Translations under genes and position numbers: made by a program
Notes under the pieces: generated by a model
The model's database searches: none
What the model was told of the DNA's origin: nothing
Seen by the model: only the letters and a program-made list of their open reading frames with translations
Assembly (NCBI GenBank): GCA_017306865.1
Contig: JAFKHH010000013.1
Coordinates: 372,001-436,000 of the forward strand
Direction of reading: 5' to 3'
Length of the DNA stretch: 64,000 nucleotides
Source: Filimonas sp.
GTDB taxonomy: Bacteria > Bacteroidota > Bacteroidia > Chitinophagales > Chitinophagaceae
In this document: one piece after another, positions 8,019 to 16,751 of the stretch
How the letters are laid out: each line of letters starts with the position of its first letter
Numbering within the stretch: position 1 is the stretch's first letter

Positions 8019-8729
8019 TTAGTGCTCAATCAGGCGTGTAATGCCAAATGCAGTAGCTGCAGCGGCGGCTCCTATGAGCATTACCTTTAAGCCTCCTGCC
8101 CAGGGTGATACGCCGGTGAGTTTGCTTTTGAAAAAGCCAAAAATATATAAGCAAATAAGTGTGATGATAACCGAGTATTTAAGGCCCTGTATATTATTTG
8201 CCACAAAAAAGTACGGGCTTAGGGGAATAAGGCCACCAACAACGTAGGATACACCAATATTGAATGCACTCTTTTTGGCACGCTTTGGGTCAGGCTCAGA
8301 CAAGTCCAGCTCATGCTTCATCATAAACTTTACCCATTTGTCCTTATCCCTGGTTATCTCAGCTACAGCCTGGTCCTGTAGGGCAGGGCTGAAGCCCCAT
8401 TGTTGAAAGAAAGCCCTTACTTCGCGCTTTTCTGCATCCGGCATTGTTTCTATTTCTTCATACTCTCTTCTTAGTTCGCTCCTGTAATGGTCTGCATCCG
8501 TTTTACCGGCAAGGTATCCACCCAGACCCATAGCAATAGAACCAGCGGCAATCTCTGCAATGCCAGCCAGTACTATTACAGAAGTATTGGACACCGCGCC
8601 GCTCAGGCCTGCTGCCAGGGCAAAGGGAACAGTGAGCCCGTCACTCATACCTATTACTATATCCTTTAGCAGATCGGAACTTTCCAGGTGCTGCTCATGA
8701 TGATGCAGGTGTGTATCTTCCATATCCAA
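8019..8729 (-). CDS. VIT1/CCC1-family metal transporter
   Basis: 236 residues. A His-rich N-terminus (THLHHHEQH) is followed by the family signature DIVIGMSDGLTVPFALAAGLSGA, then AEIAAGSIAMGLGGYLAGKT, a soluble loop of about 80 residues with repeated Glu (metal-binding helical domain), and three C-terminal helices. Members move Fe2+ or Mn2+ out of the cytoplasm. The stop lies 77 bp beyond the ompA-like start. The rocD gene upstream is separated by a strong terminator, so this gene probably has its own promoter or depends on read-through. Confidence 0.87.
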   Translation of the reverse strand: MDMEDTHLHHHEQHLESSDLLKDIVIGMSDGLTVPFALAAGLSGAVSNTSVIVLAGIAEIAAGSIAMGLGGYLAGKTDADHYRSELRREYEEIETMPDAEKREVRAFFQQWGFSPALQDQAVAEITRDKDKWVKFMMKHELDLSEPDPKRAKKSAFNIGVSYVVGGLIPLSPYFFVANNIQGLKYSVIITLICLYIFGFFKSKLTGVSPWAGGLKVMLIGAAAAATAFGITRLIEH

Positions 8730-8749
8730 TGCATTTGTTATATAAAAAT

Positions 8750-8776
8750 AAGAGCCATAGTGTTTCTATGGCTCTT
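8750..8776 (-). terminator. Rho-independent terminator of rocD
   Basis: AAGAGCCATAG at 8750-8760 and CTATGGCTCTT at 8766-8776 form a perfect 11-bp stem with a 5-nt loop. On the minus strand it is followed by ATTTTTATATA, just after the rocD stop at 8793. Confidence 0.8.
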
Positions 8777-8792
8777 GTACTTCGATAATTTG

Positions 8793-10025
8793 CTATGCGA
8801 GGCTTTCCAGCGACCGGGCTATAATATCTACGGCCTCATCCAGTTGAGCCTCTGTAATAGAGAGTGGCGGTGCAAAACGGATCTTATCGCCGTGGGTAGG
8901 TTTGGCCAGCAGGCCATTATCCTTCAGGGTAAGGCAGAGGTCCCAGGCAGCTTCCGGATTCGTATGTTCTATTATAATCGCATTCAGTAATCCTTTGCCT
9001 CTTACCAGTTTTATAAAAGGAGATTGCAGGGCCTCCAGTTTGAGACGAAGCAATGCGCCCATTTTTTCGGCATTTTCCGCCATTTTTTCCTCTTTCAATA
9101 CTTTTAATGCCTCTATAGCTACAGCACAGGCCAGCGGGTTACCACCATAAGTGGAGCCATGCTCGCCCGGTTTTATATTCAGCATTACCTCATCATCCGC
9201 CAGTACGGCGCTTACCGGCATAGTGCCGCCACTCAGCGCTTTGCCGAGAATAAGTATATCCGGACGCACATTTTCATGGTCGCAGGCCAGCATTTTGCCG
9301 GTACGGGCAAGGCCAGTCTGTATTTCATCCGCTATAAATAACACATTATAAGTTGTACAGAGCTGGCGCACCTGTTGCAGGTAACCCTCGTCCGGCACTA
9401 CTACACCCGCTTCGCCCTGTATAGGTTCTACCATAAACGCTGCTACATTTTCATCCTGCAGTGCCTTTTCCAGTGCAGGTATATTATTGTAAGGGATCAG
9501 CTCAAAGCCTGGCATGTAAGGGCCAAAGCCTTTATAGCTGCTAGGGTCGGTAGAGGAGGAGATGGCCGCCAGTGTGCGTCCCCAGAAGTTGCCTTCGGCA
9601 AAAATGATCTTCGCCTTATTTTCGGCTACCCCTTTTTTATCATACGCCCACCTGCGCGCCAGTTTTATGGCTGTTTCACCACCTTCTACACCTGTATTCA
9701 TAGGCAGTACCTTGTCGTAACCAAAGTATTCCGTAATAAACTTTGAGTATTCGCCCAGCTTGTCACTATGAAATGCACGGGAAGTAAGCGTTAGCTGCTG
9801 TGCCTGGTCTGTAAGGGCCTTAATAATACGGGGGTGGCAGTGGCCCTGGTTTACAGCCGAATAGCCGCTTAAAAAATCAAAATAGCGTTTACCATCCACA
9901 TCCCATACAAAAATGCCTTCGCCCTTTTCCAATACTACAGGTAGAGGATGATAGTTGTGCGCGCCGTACTTTTCTTCCAGGTGCAGGTAATAGTTTGACT
10001 TTTCAGTCAATGCCTGAGTTAACAT
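8793..10025 (-). CDS. rocD: Ornithine aminotransferase
   Basis: 410 residues, the usual length for this PLP-dependent class III aminotransferase, which converts ornithine plus 2-oxoglutarate to glutamate semialdehyde plus glutamate. Visible landmarks: N-terminal [66 protein letters not shown] with the PLP-pyridine Asp, the Schiff-base Lys in ILGKALSGG, and [10 protein letters not shown]. The early [11 protein letters not shown] and NTGVE motifs separate it from acetylornithine and GABA aminotransferases. The enzyme is cytoplasmic. It is transcribed alone, with the terminator at 8750-8776. Confidence 0.93.
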   Translation of the reverse strand: MLTQALTEKSNYYLHLEEKYGAHNYHPLPVVLEKGEGIFVWDVDGKRYFDFLSGYSAVNQGHCHPRIIKALTDQAQQLTLTSRAFHSDKLGEYSKFITEYFGYDKVLPMNTGVEGGETAIKLARRWAYDKKGVAENKAKIIFAEGNFWGRTLAAISSSTDPSSYKGFGPYMPGFELIPYNNIPALEKALQDENVAAFMVEPIQGEAGVVVPDEGYLQQVRQLCTTYNVLFIADEIQTGLARTGKMLACDHENVRPDILILGKALSGGTMPVSAVLADDEVMLNIKPGEHGSTYGGNPLACAVAIEALKVLKEEKMAENAEKMGALLRLKLEALQSPFIKLVRGKGLLNAIIIEHTNPEAAWDLCLTLKDNGLLAKPTHGDKIRFAPPLSITEAQLDEAVDIIARSLESLA

Positions 10026-10394
10026 GAGAAATATTTTTAATAAGAATAAATTGTATGCAAAAACGAGCAGCTGAAAGAAAATTTCAGCCTAAAGGAGTCA
10101 AATCCACCGGTTTAGCCACGGGGATGATCCAGGAAATCGAGATTTAAATGGAGAAAATGCATATTGCTGCAAGGTAAGAAAGTTTTTCAGTTTCAGTGTT
10201 TCAAAGTTTCATAAGACTTAAAGTTTCATTGGTTTCAGGGTTTAATAGTTTAATTTTGCGGTTCAATGTTTCATGAAACTATTGAAACGCTGCAACATTG
10301 AAACTATTTTACGCCTTGAAATGCCTTTGCAGCAAGCATTTCAGGCACATATACACGGCTGGGGATAAAATATATCAAAAAAAAGCCTTTTTCT
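10026..10394. repeat. Gene-free stretch with GTTTCA word repeats and near-palindrome
   Basis: This gap between the divergent rocD and rpmB genes holds a small hairpin (GCTGAAA/TTTCAGC near 10070-10090) and, at about 10185-10310, at least eight copies of GTTTCA/TGAAAC words. Their centre is a near-palindrome around GTTTCATGAAAC (10268-10279). The left half (about 10221-10250) loosely matches the reverse complement of 10275-10306. No ORF of note and no RNA gene recognised. It looks like a member of the word-repeat dyad class seen in other gaps. Confidence 0.5.
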
Positions 10395-10425
10395 TTTGGT
10401 TATTCGATGCTTTTTACGACCTTTG
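10395..10425 (+). promoter_or_regulatory. Promoter of the rpmB-rpmG-DUF4295 operon
   Basis: TTTG at 10395-10398, a 19-nt spacer, and GACCTTTG at 10418-10425 match TTTG-N19-TAnnTTTG with a single substitution in the -7 box. The start codon of rpmB is 21 nt further on, so the leader is very short. Confidence 0.6.
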
Positions 10426-10446
10426 CCGTCCGAAAAAATTACTGTC

Positions 10447-10683
10447 ATGGCTAGAGTTTGTCAGGTTACTGGTAAAAAACCAATCACAGGTCATCATGTT
10501 TCTCACTCAAACATTAAGACTAAACGTCGTTTTTTGCCTAATTTACAGACCAAACGTTTCTTCTTTGCTGAAGAAGACCGTTGGGTAACCTTAAAGGTAT
10601 CAACAGAAGCAATCAGAACTATTAACAAGAATGGTTTGTCTTCTGTAATTAAAGAAATGAGAGCTCAGGGAGCTAAAATCTAA
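10447..10683 (+). CDS. rpmB: 50S ribosomal protein L28
   Basis: 78 residues from the ATG at 10447: [20 protein letters not shown], then [16 protein letters not shown], both diagnostic for bL28. An upstream in-frame extension (to 10396) is rejected because it overlaps the promoter. Only Cys5 is present, so this is the zinc-independent form. It heads an operon with L33 (62 bp) and a DUF4295 gene, an order conserved in Bacteroidota. Confidence 0.96.
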   Translation: MARVCQVTGKKPITGHHVSHSNIKTKRRFLPNLQTKRFFFAEEDRWVTLKVSTEAIRTINKNGLSSVIKEMRAQGAKI

Positions 10684-10745
10684 CAATGAATGAGGGTAGT
10701 TCCTCAATCATTAAGTATTCAATAAAATATTAAATTGCTTATACA

Positions 10746-10928
10746 ATGGCAAAGAAAGGAAGCAGAGTTCAGATAATACTGGAATGCACTGAGCATAAAG
10801 CTAGCGGTTTACCTGGTACTAGCCGTTACATCTCTGTAAAAAATAAGAAAAATACTCCGGAGCGCCTGGAGTTGAAGAAGTACAACCCGATTTTGAAAAA
10901 AGTTACTGTTCATAAAGAAATTAAATAG
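10746..10928 (+). CDS. rpmG: 50S ribosomal protein L33
   Basis: 60 residues: [42 protein letters not shown] and a VHKEIK tail, the full bL33 pattern. One Cys only, so the CxxC zinc pairs of the metal-binding version are absent. It ends 2 nt before the next start codon, so translation of the DUF4295 gene is probably coupled. Confidence 0.96.
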   Translation: MAKKGSRVQIILECTEHKASGLPGTSRYISVKNKKNTPERLELKKYNPILKKVTVHKEIK

Positions 10929-10930
10929 TC

Positions 10931-11104
10931 ATGGCAAAAGCAGCTTCTAAAAACGCGAAAATTAAGGATGCCAAAGCTTCTGCTGAGGCGAAGAACTGGA
11001 CTAAAGTTATTAAGGCTGTACGCAGCCCTAAGACTGGTGCATATACTTTCAAAGAAGTGATCGTGCACAAAGACAAGGTGAAAGATTTCTTAGCTGAGAA
11101 ATAA
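10931..11104 (+). CDS. DUF4295 small basic protein
   Basis: 57 residues, MAKAASKNAKIKDAKASAEA to a VKDFLAEK end, strongly basic and without Cys. It matches DUF4295, a Bacteroidota-specific family found right after rpmG. Because it shares a promoter and terminator with L28 and L33 and has ribosomal-protein composition, a ribosome-associated role is likely but inferred. It starts 2 nt after the rpmG stop. Confidence 0.85.
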   Translation: MAKAASKNAKIKDAKASAEAKNWTKVIKAVRSPKTGAYTFKEVIVHKDKVKDFLAEK

Positions 11105-11133
11105 TAAACCATGCGTATACAATTGATTTAAGG

Positions 11134-11165
11134 GCTGTTCCGATAAATATTGGAACAGCTTTTTG
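11134..11165 (+). terminator. Terminator of the ribosomal-protein operon
   Basis: GCTGTTCC at 11134-11141 pairs with GGAACAGC at 11152-11159 and is followed by TTTTTG. It stands 30 nt after the DUF4295 stop and separates the operon from ftsY. Confidence 0.75.
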
Positions 11166-11204
11166 TATTTTCACACTTTCGTACGGAAAAGCCAGCAATG
11201 GTCT

Positions 11205-11212
11205 TATTTTTG
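11205..11212 (+). promoter_or_regulatory. Possible -7 box (TATTTTTG) of ftsY
   Basis: TATTTTTG matches TAnnTTTG exactly, 28 nt upstream of the ftsY ATG and downstream of a terminator, where a new promoter is needed. The -33 element is not clear. Confidence 0.4.
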
Positions 11213-11240
11213 AAAAATTTGTAGCAGTAAAATATTTAAT

Positions 11241-12200
11241 ATGAGTTTTTTAGGAAAGCTGTTTGGTAAAAAAGAGAAGGAAAGCCTGGACCAGGGGTTG
11301 GAGAAAACGAAGGAAAGCTTCTTTTCAAAGATCACCAAAGCCATTGCGGGTAAAAGTTCTGTAGATGAGGAGGTGCTGGATAACCTGGAAGAAGCGCTAG
11401 TAGGTGCAGACGTGGGTATTGATACGACCATTCAGATCATAAAACGCATAGAAGCCCGTGTAGCGAAAGATAAATATGTGGGGACGAGCGAGCTGAACAA
11501 ACTGCTGCAGGAAGAAATAGAAGCAGTGCTGGTAGATGCGCCGGAACAGGCGTACAAAAACTTTGATGTGCCTGCTGGCAAAAAGCCATATGTAATATTG
11601 GTTGTGGGAGTAAATGGTGTAGGTAAAACTACAACCATTGGTAAACTGTCGCATAATTATAAAAAAGCCGGAAAAGAGGTGATACTGGGCGCTGCTGACA
11701 CATTCAGGGCTGCCGCAGTGGACCAACTGACTATCTGGAGCGAAAGAGTAGGTGTACCTATTGTAAAACAGGCTATGGGCTCCGACCCCGGTGCTGTGGC
11801 TTTCGATACTGTGCAGAGTGCAGTTGCAAAAAACAGCGATGTGGTGATTATAGATACTGCCGGCAGATTGCACAATAAGATCCACCTGATGGAGGAGTTG
11901 TCAAAGATCAGGCGTGTAATACAGAAAGTGATCCCAGATGCACCGCATGAGGTGTTACTGGTACTGGATGGCTCTACCGGGCAGAATGCGCTGGAACAGG
12001 CCAAACAATTTTCTGCTGCTACGGAAGTAACTTCCCTGGCTATTACGAAGCTGGATGGCACTGCTAAAGGCGGTGTGGTACTGGCAATAGCGAATCAACT
12101 AAAGATCCCCGTTAAATACATTGGAGTGGGTGAGAAGATCGACGACCTGCTGATCTTTGATAAGCACGAATTTGTTGACAGCCTTTTTAAACTTTCATAG
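11241..12200 (+). CDS. ftsY: Signal recognition particle receptor FtsY
   Basis: 319 residues with the NG GTPase of the SRP receptor. G1 is GVNGVGKTTTIGKL (about residue 127), followed by DTFRAAAVDQL, then DTAGRLHNK (G3), TKLDGTAKGG (G4/G5) and a GVGEKIDDL closing motif. The N domain holds DEEVLDNLEEALVGADVG. The long acidic A domain of E. coli FtsY is nearly absent, as usual in this phylum. It docks ribosome-SRP complexes at the inner membrane. It follows the L28/L33 operon after its terminator. Confidence 0.95.
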   Translation: MSFLGKLFGKKEKESLDQGLEKTKESFFSKITKAIAGKSSVDEEVLDNLEEALVGADVGIDTTIQIIKRIEARVAKDKYVGTSELNKLLQEEIEAVLVDAPEQAYKNFDVPAGKKPYVILVVGVNGVGKTTTIGKLSHNYKKAGKEVILGAADTFRAAAVDQLTIWSERVGVPIVKQAMGSDPGAVAFDTVQSAVAKNSDVVIIDTAGRLHNKIHLMEELSKIRRVIQKVIPDAPHEVLLVLDGSTGQNALEQAKQFSAATEVTSLAITKLDGTAKGGVVLAIANQLKIPVKYIGVGEKIDDLLIFDKHEFVDSLFKLS

Positions 12201-12267
12201 GCAATCGTTGTTGTAGTGAGGGCGAACGATGTGCAGTAATGCGCGCGTACGCTTTCAGCCTTAGCCT

Positions 12268-12693
12268 ATGTATAAAAAGCTTTTAATAGCAACCACCTTA
12301 TTTCTCTTAAAAACATTTGCAGCCTATAGCCAGACTATGGAGGCTGCAGATACATCCCGCGCGCCTGCTGAAATAGCTTATACTACAGCTAATGTAAATA
12401 CCAAAACAGTTGCACAATCCATCGTTACAAAATTTTGCCTGGAGATCAGTTTTAACGAAATGCAGAAACAAAAACTGCGTGAGACTGTCTTTAGCTACAT
12501 GGATGAAAAAGCCAAGATCATTCCATTGGTAGAAGTAGACCAGGTGCAATACAGGCAAAAGCATATCTCTTATTTCAAAACACTCACACAGAAATTATCC
12601 TCTTTTCTTTCGCGGCAACAGCTCTCTTCGCTCTATGCACTCAAACCCCACCGGTCGGATTTGGCAAACTCTTTGCATTATTTCTACTACTAG
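12268..12693 (+). CDS. Secreted protein of unknown function
   Basis: 141 residues with a signal peptide (MYKKLLIATTLFLLKTFAAYSQ, cleavage after AYS or YSQ). The mature part is helical and basic, with QSIVTKFCLEISFNEMQKQK and LSSFLSRQQLSSLY. The layout, short helices around a conserved Phe/Leu pattern ending in aromatic residues, resembles small periplasmic proteins often seen in this phylum, but I recognise no named family. It lies 67 bp after ftsY; the next gene is 154 bp away. Confidence 0.6.
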   Translation: MYKKLLIATTLFLLKTFAAYSQTMEAADTSRAPAEIAYTTANVNTKTVAQSIVTKFCLEISFNEMQKQKLRETVFSYMDEKAKIIPLVEVDQVQYRQKHISYFKTLTQKLSSFLSRQQLSSLYALKPHRSDLANSLHYFYY

Positions 12694-12724
12694 TGTCGCA
12701 TTAAGTAAAATGCCGTGTTACAAC

Positions 12725-12755
12725 TCGTGAATCGGTAAACATGCATCGTGAATAA
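12725..12755. repeat. CGTGAATCG word pair in the gap
   Basis: TCGTGAATCGG at 12725-12735 and ATCGTGAATAA at 12745-12755 are two copies of a word that also occurs at 25801-25812, inverted at 25862-25889, and at 31437-31445, always between genes. They may be remnants of a dispersed repeat. Confidence 0.4.
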
Positions 12756-12847
12756 GCGATTTGTTATTTGGCAACTTACATTGATGAAACACTAATCCTG
12801 ATTAATACATCTGAATTTTTTGATTAACCTAAAACAGCCTATCTACT

Positions 12848-13321
12848 ATGGTAAAACGTTTTCTATTAGCATCATTGGTGATCGTAGCATTAACTGTTGG
12901 ATTGAGTAACGATGCATCTGCACAAAGCACTTACAAAACGGGGCTTGGCATGCGAATAGATTTTGGCGATGGCACTACACTCGCAGGATTTTCTGTAAAA
13001 CATTTCTTTCAGCCACATCATGCCGGTGAAGCACAATTGCTTTTTGGCGGCAACTCTACTTATCTCGGTTTTGAATACCAGTACCACGATGCTATTCCGA
13101 ATGCAGCAGGTTTACAATGGTATGCTGGTCTTGGACCTGGTTTCCAGTTTTATAACGGTGGCAGCAATATTTATTTGCGTCCTTCCGTTGGTTTAGATTA
13201 TAAGATCAACGATGTGCCTTTAAACGTTGGCTTTGACTGGCGTCCTGCAGCACTCCTAAATCATGGCGGCGATTTTAATGCTGCGAGATTTGGTATCGCA
13301 TTCCGCTTTACATTGAACTAA
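12848..13321 (+). CDS. Small secreted outer-membrane beta-barrel-like protein
   Basis: 157 residues. Signal peptide MVKRFLLASLVIVALTVGLS then NDASAQS with an AxA cleavage site. The mature chain alternates aromatic and Gly residues (GLGMRIDFGDGTTLAGFSVKHFF, LQWYAGLGPGFQFY) and ends ARFGIAFRFTLN with a terminal aromatic-rich strand, the pattern of an eight-stranded barrel. No family name assigned. It is followed by a strong terminator, so it is probably monocistronic. Confidence 0.7.
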   Translation: MVKRFLLASLVIVALTVGLSNDASAQSTYKTGLGMRIDFGDGTTLAGFSVKHFFQPHHAGEAQLLFGGNSTYLGFEYQYHDAIPNAAGLQWYAGLGPGFQFYNGGSNIYLRPSVGLDYKINDVPLNVGFDWRPAALLNHGGDFNAARFGIAFRFTLN

Positions 13322-13343
13322 TTTTAGTGAAATACATTGTTTG

Positions 13344-13375
13344 AAAATATCCGGCTAAAGGCCGGATATTTTTTT
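13344..13375 (+). terminator. Strong rho-independent terminator
   Basis: AAAATATCCGGC at 13344-13355 and GCCGGATATTTT at 13361-13372 form a perfect 12-bp stem with a 5-nt loop, and the T run continues after it. It is 22 nt beyond the barrel-protein stop. Confidence 0.8.
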
Positions 13376-13538
13376 GTAGTTACTCAATTGCATAAAAAAT
13401 GTGCGTGCAAGCAATACTTCCAGCTCATTCACCGTTTTTTAAGTTCGTTTGAGCAGATTCAGGATGACTGGTTTTTTTATTATAGTTGAAATACCTATTT
13501 TGTACTTCCTAAAAAGAGACCCATAAAACCCCATTTGT

Positions 13539-13868
13539 ATGATCATCTATGGAAGAAGCGCTGAAAAAGTAAGAGCGCAGGAGCACCTTGTTCCATCTTC
13601 ATGTCCCGTATGCAATACTCAAAATTCGTTGATCGGCGTAGTACTTATGTGTTATGCACATGTATGGTATATCCCGTTTTTCCCATTGAGAAAAAGGGTA
13701 GTAGCTGTATGCGGGCATTGCAAAGGCAACTATGATATTGGCCAATTGCGTGGTGAGAATGCGCAAGTATGCACTATACTGAAACAAAACGTAAAGTTTC
13801 CTGTATGGTACTGGAGCCTTGCGATTATAATAGGTGTAGTGATCGTAGTATCTATGATAGTGCGATAA
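13539..13868 (+). CDS. Zinc-ribbon protein with C-terminal membrane anchor
   Basis: 109 residues. Two CxxC pairs (CPVC about residue 22, CGHC about 58) form a zinc ribbon split by a hydrophobic stretch YAHVWYIPFFPLRKR. A C-terminal helix WYWSLAIIIGVVIVVSMIV anchors the protein in the membrane. It is 51 bp upstream of the GrpE-like gene, in the same direction as the Hsp70-like gene, suggesting one unit. It resembles the zinc_ribbon_15 type, though that assignment rests on layout only. Confidence 0.65.
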   Translation: MIIYGRSAEKVRAQEHLVPSSCPVCNTQNSLIGVVLMCYAHVWYIPFFPLRKRVVAVCGHCKGNYDIGQLRGENAQVCTILKQNVKFPVWYWSLAIIIGVVIVVSMIVR

Positions 13869-13919
13869 AACCTTTCGTACTTTTTTGTAAACGATTTTTT
13901 GAATGTTAATCTCATTGCT

Positions 13920-14234
13920 ATGAACGGACAACTCTGGTTAAAAATGGCAAACCTTGTTTTTGATCTGAATAAGAAAATTGCACGCGACAATAATACGCAG
14001 GTAGAGCGTATAAAAACAAAAATGGAACAGGTACTGGAAGAGGCCGGCTTCTTTTTGTACAACCCTACCGGGGAAAAATATGCGGAGACGAGAACTGATG
14101 TGGAAGCCAATATATCAGGAGAAGTGTCTGCCGATATGTATATTACAGATGTAATAAAACCGGTTGTATATACAGAGGAGAACGGAATGAAAATATTATT
14201 ACAAAAAGGAATCGTCATCGTATCAGGAAAATAA
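13920..14234 (+). CDS. Small GrpE-like nucleotide exchange factor (tentative)
   Basis: 104 residues from the ATG at 13920 (a TTG at 13899 would add seven). It has a helical N-terminal half (LVFDLNKKIARDNNTQVERI), then GFFLYNPTGEKYAETRTDVEA and a beta-rich end with KILLQKGIVIVSGK. The last part parallels the GrpE C-terminal wing, where a FDP..HEAV segment leads to RVLRPAxVxVS. The protein is much shorter than GrpE (about 180-200). It ends 4 nt before the Hsp70-like gene, which strengthens the idea that it is its dedicated exchange factor. Sequence evidence alone is moderate. Confidence 0.5.
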   Translation: MNGQLWLKMANLVFDLNKKIARDNNTQVERIKTKMEQVLEEAGFFLYNPTGEKYAETRTDVEANISGEVSADMYITDVIKPVVYTEENGMKILLQKGIVIVSGK

Positions 14235-14238
14235 AATT

Positions 14239-16740
14239 ATGTCTGCTACTATAAATTTTGGAATAGACCTGGGAACAACCAATTCGCTGATTGCAAAGTG
14301 TACGAATGGAGCCGTGGAGGTATTTAAAAACCCTGCGGGCCATAAAGAGACATTGCCAAGTGTAGTCGGGTTCAGAAAAGAGAGAATACTGGTGGGTGAT
14401 AAGGCCAGGGAATACATAGAGAAAGATCCGTCTAATGTATTCTCCTCTTTCAAACGCAAGATGGGAACATCAGAAAGTTTCTTTGTGCCGAACCTGGGCG
14501 ATTTTAAAACGCCGGTGCAACTGAGCAGCATGGTGCTGAAGGAACTGAAAAATTTTATCTATTCAGGTGAGGCGTTGACAAGCGCTATTATAACCATACC
14601 TGCGTCGTTCGATACAGTGCAAAGCAATGCTACCAAACAGGCGGGCTATGATGCAGGGTTGTATGAAGTTATCTTGTTGCAGGAGCCGGTTGCAGCGTGT
14701 CTTGCTTTTGCCAATAAGGGTACGGAAAAGATCAGTGATGGTAAGTGGCTGGTGTACGATTTTGGGGGAGGCACATTTGATGTAGCATTGGTCTATCTGC
14801 AAGGCGGTGAGATGCAGGTAGCTGATCATGAAGGAAATAACTATCTCGGCGGCCTTGACTTTGACAACCTGATCATAGATCAGCTTATTATACCGCAATT
14901 AGCACAAAAAGGTACGTTTGATGATCTGCATACAGGACTAAAAAGTGCCTCGGGTAAGTACAATAAACTATACTATGAGTTGCTGTATAAAGCGGAAGAG
15001 GCCAAGATCATGCTAAGTAACGCAAACAGTGCGGATATAGAATTTGAGATAGAAGATGTGCATGGAGATGTGCAGGATATATTTCTCACCATTACGCGGG
15101 ATGACTATAACAAACTGATACAACCTGTGGTAGAGCAAACCATCTCCTTTACCAAAGCCATTATAGAAAGAAATAAATTAGGCGCAGCAGATATACAGGA
15201 GATCGTATTAGTTGGCGGTAGTACTTATACACCACTGATCAGGCAATTGCTTTTTCAGCAGCTAAATATTCCTGTTAATGCAACAGTAGACCCAACTACG
15301 GCTGTTGCAGTTGGCGCAGCATACTTTGCAGCATCCAAAGCCATTACTGTAGAGAAGACTGTTGCATTGGCTACGGAAGCTGTAGCGCAAGGCAGCGCTT
15401 ACAACCTGCAGGTAAGAACAGCTTACCAGAAAAACTCGAACGAAAGGGAAGAATATTTTTCAGCATTAATAAAAGGAGATTGGGCCAATTGCTACTATCG
15501 TATAACACGGGATGATGGTGGGTTTGACAGTGGCATTAAACCTTTGAAAGAACGTATAGAAGAAATACTTACACTACTGCCGGATACACTTAACCAGTTT
15601 ACACTCCGCTTGTTTGATGATAAACAGTCTGCATTGGATGTAACTGTAGCGCCTATCCAGATCATGCAGGGTAAGTTTAGCATTTACGGACAACCACTAC
15701 CCAGTGATATATGTATAGAGGTGGATGATACGTATAACAAAACCACTTACCTGGAATTGTTGTTTGAAAAGAATGCAATACTGCCGATCAAAAAAAGTAT
15801 TACGAAAACACTTAGCCGCACAATTGTAAAGGGAAGTGACGACCAGTTGCTGATCAATATACTGGAAGGCAGCCGCTATGCTACACCACAAAGTAACCTG
15901 CCGATAGGCGTAATAGTGATTGCGGGGAAAGATATACAGGCTGACCTGATCAAAGGGAGTGACGTGGACCTTTCTATTGAAATAACAGAGAGCCGCGATA
16001 TAAAGATAAACGCGTATGTAAATATAACAGGGCAGGAATATGAACAGGTGTTTACGCCTACAGTACGCAATGTAAATACGAGCCGCTTACTGGAAGAAAC
16101 AGATTACCTGCTACGTCTTGCTAACCGGAACCAGACGAAGCTGGTAGAAGCGGAAGACTATGAAGCAAGCCAGAACCTGCAATCTATTATTACCCGGCTG
16201 GAAGAAATGAAAAAGCGTTTGCGCTATTTACCGGCAGATGATGTAACGGATGAAAAATACCAGTTGGAAGACCAGAAACGTAAACTGTCTTTGCAGATAG
16301 ATATGCTGGGTAAGGACAACCGTGTACGTGAAATACGCGAAGAGTATTATGGCAGGAAAGAGGCTGCTGAGTATTACCTGCGTGAGCATGCAGGCAAAGA
16401 AGATTATGCCAAACGTTTTCAACACATCATATCCAATGAAGGCGAATTTCTAAATGGTAGTGAAGCTACGATCAGGCGTAAATGTGAGGAACTGTCGCAA
16501 CTGGTGTGGGATATGAAGAAACGTAATTTTGATTATATAGTTGGTGTATTTACCTACTATGCTATGAAAGAAGATCACGCCTACAATAACCCTGCAAAAG
16601 CAAAACAATTAAAAGAGCGTGGAGATGCCGCCATTACGCGCAGAAGCGGGGAGGAACTGCTGAGCATAGTGTCTCAGTTATACCATATACTGATAGATAA
16701 AGATACGGATGAACCACTGAAAGGAACGGGGTTGGGGTAG
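14239..16740 (+). CDS. Large Hsp70-family ATPase, divergent from DnaK
   Basis: 833 residues. The actin-like ATPase domain covers about 5-375: GIDLGTTNSLIAKC (phosphate 1), LVYDFGGGTFDVALV (phosphate 2), EIVLVGGSTYTPLIRQLL (adenosine). A beta-rich region with YATPQSNLPIGVIVIAG and ITESRDIKINAYV (about 548-600) resembles the DnaK substrate-binding domain, and a helical lid-like segment follows (about 620-790). About 130 residues between ATPase and substrate domains (about 385-520) have no DnaK counterpart, and no EEVD-like tail is present. Housekeeping DnaK is about 640 long, so this is a specialised paralogue. It is preceded by GrpE-like and zinc-ribbon genes with minimal spacing. Confidence 0.85.
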   Translation: MSATINFGIDLGTTNSLIAKCTNGAVEVFKNPAGHKETLPSVVGFRKERILVGDKAREYIEKDPSNVFSSFKRKMGTSESFFVPNLGDFKTPVQLSSMVLKELKNFIYSGEALTSAIITIPASFDTVQSNATKQAGYDAGLYEVILLQEPVAACLAFANKGTEKISDGKWLVYDFGGGTFDVALVYLQGGEMQVADHEGNNYLGGLDFDNLIIDQLIIPQLAQKGTFDDLHTGLKSASGKYNKLYYELLYKAEEAKIMLSNANSADIEFEIEDVHGDVQDIFLTITRDDYNKLIQPVVEQTISFTKAIIERNKLGAADIQEIVLVGGSTYTPLIRQLLFQQLNIPVNATVDPTTAVAVGAAYFAASKAITVEKTVALATEAVAQGSAYNLQVRTAYQKNSNEREEYFSALIKGDWANCYYRITRDDGGFDSGIKPLKERIEEILTLLPDTLNQFTLRLFDDKQSALDVTVAPIQIMQGKFSIYGQPLPSDICIEVDDTYNKTTYLELLFEKNAILPIKKSITKTLSRTIVKGSDDQLLINILEGSRYATPQSNLPIGVIVIAGKDIQADLIKGSDVDLSIEITESRDIKINAYVNITGQEYEQVFTPTVRNVNTSRLLEETDYLLRLANRNQTKLVEAEDYEASQNLQSIITRLEEMKKRLRYLPADDVTDEKYQLEDQKRKLSLQIDMLGKDNRVREIREEYYGRKEAAEYYLREHAGKEDYAKRFQHIISNEGEFLNGSEATIRRKCEELSQLVWDMKKRNFDYIVGVFTYYAMKEDHAYNNPAKAKQLKERGDAAITRRSGEELLSIVSQLYHILIDKDTDEPLKGTGLG

Positions 16741-16751
16741 GAGGTTGAATG

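Noticed and set aside
10262-10286. parS-like palindrome TGTTTCATGAAACT about 10 kb from parA
   Set aside because: The canonical parS core has CG in the centre (TGTTTCACGTGAAACA); here it is missing, and the site lies inside a run of GTTTCA words that generate such palindromes by themselves.
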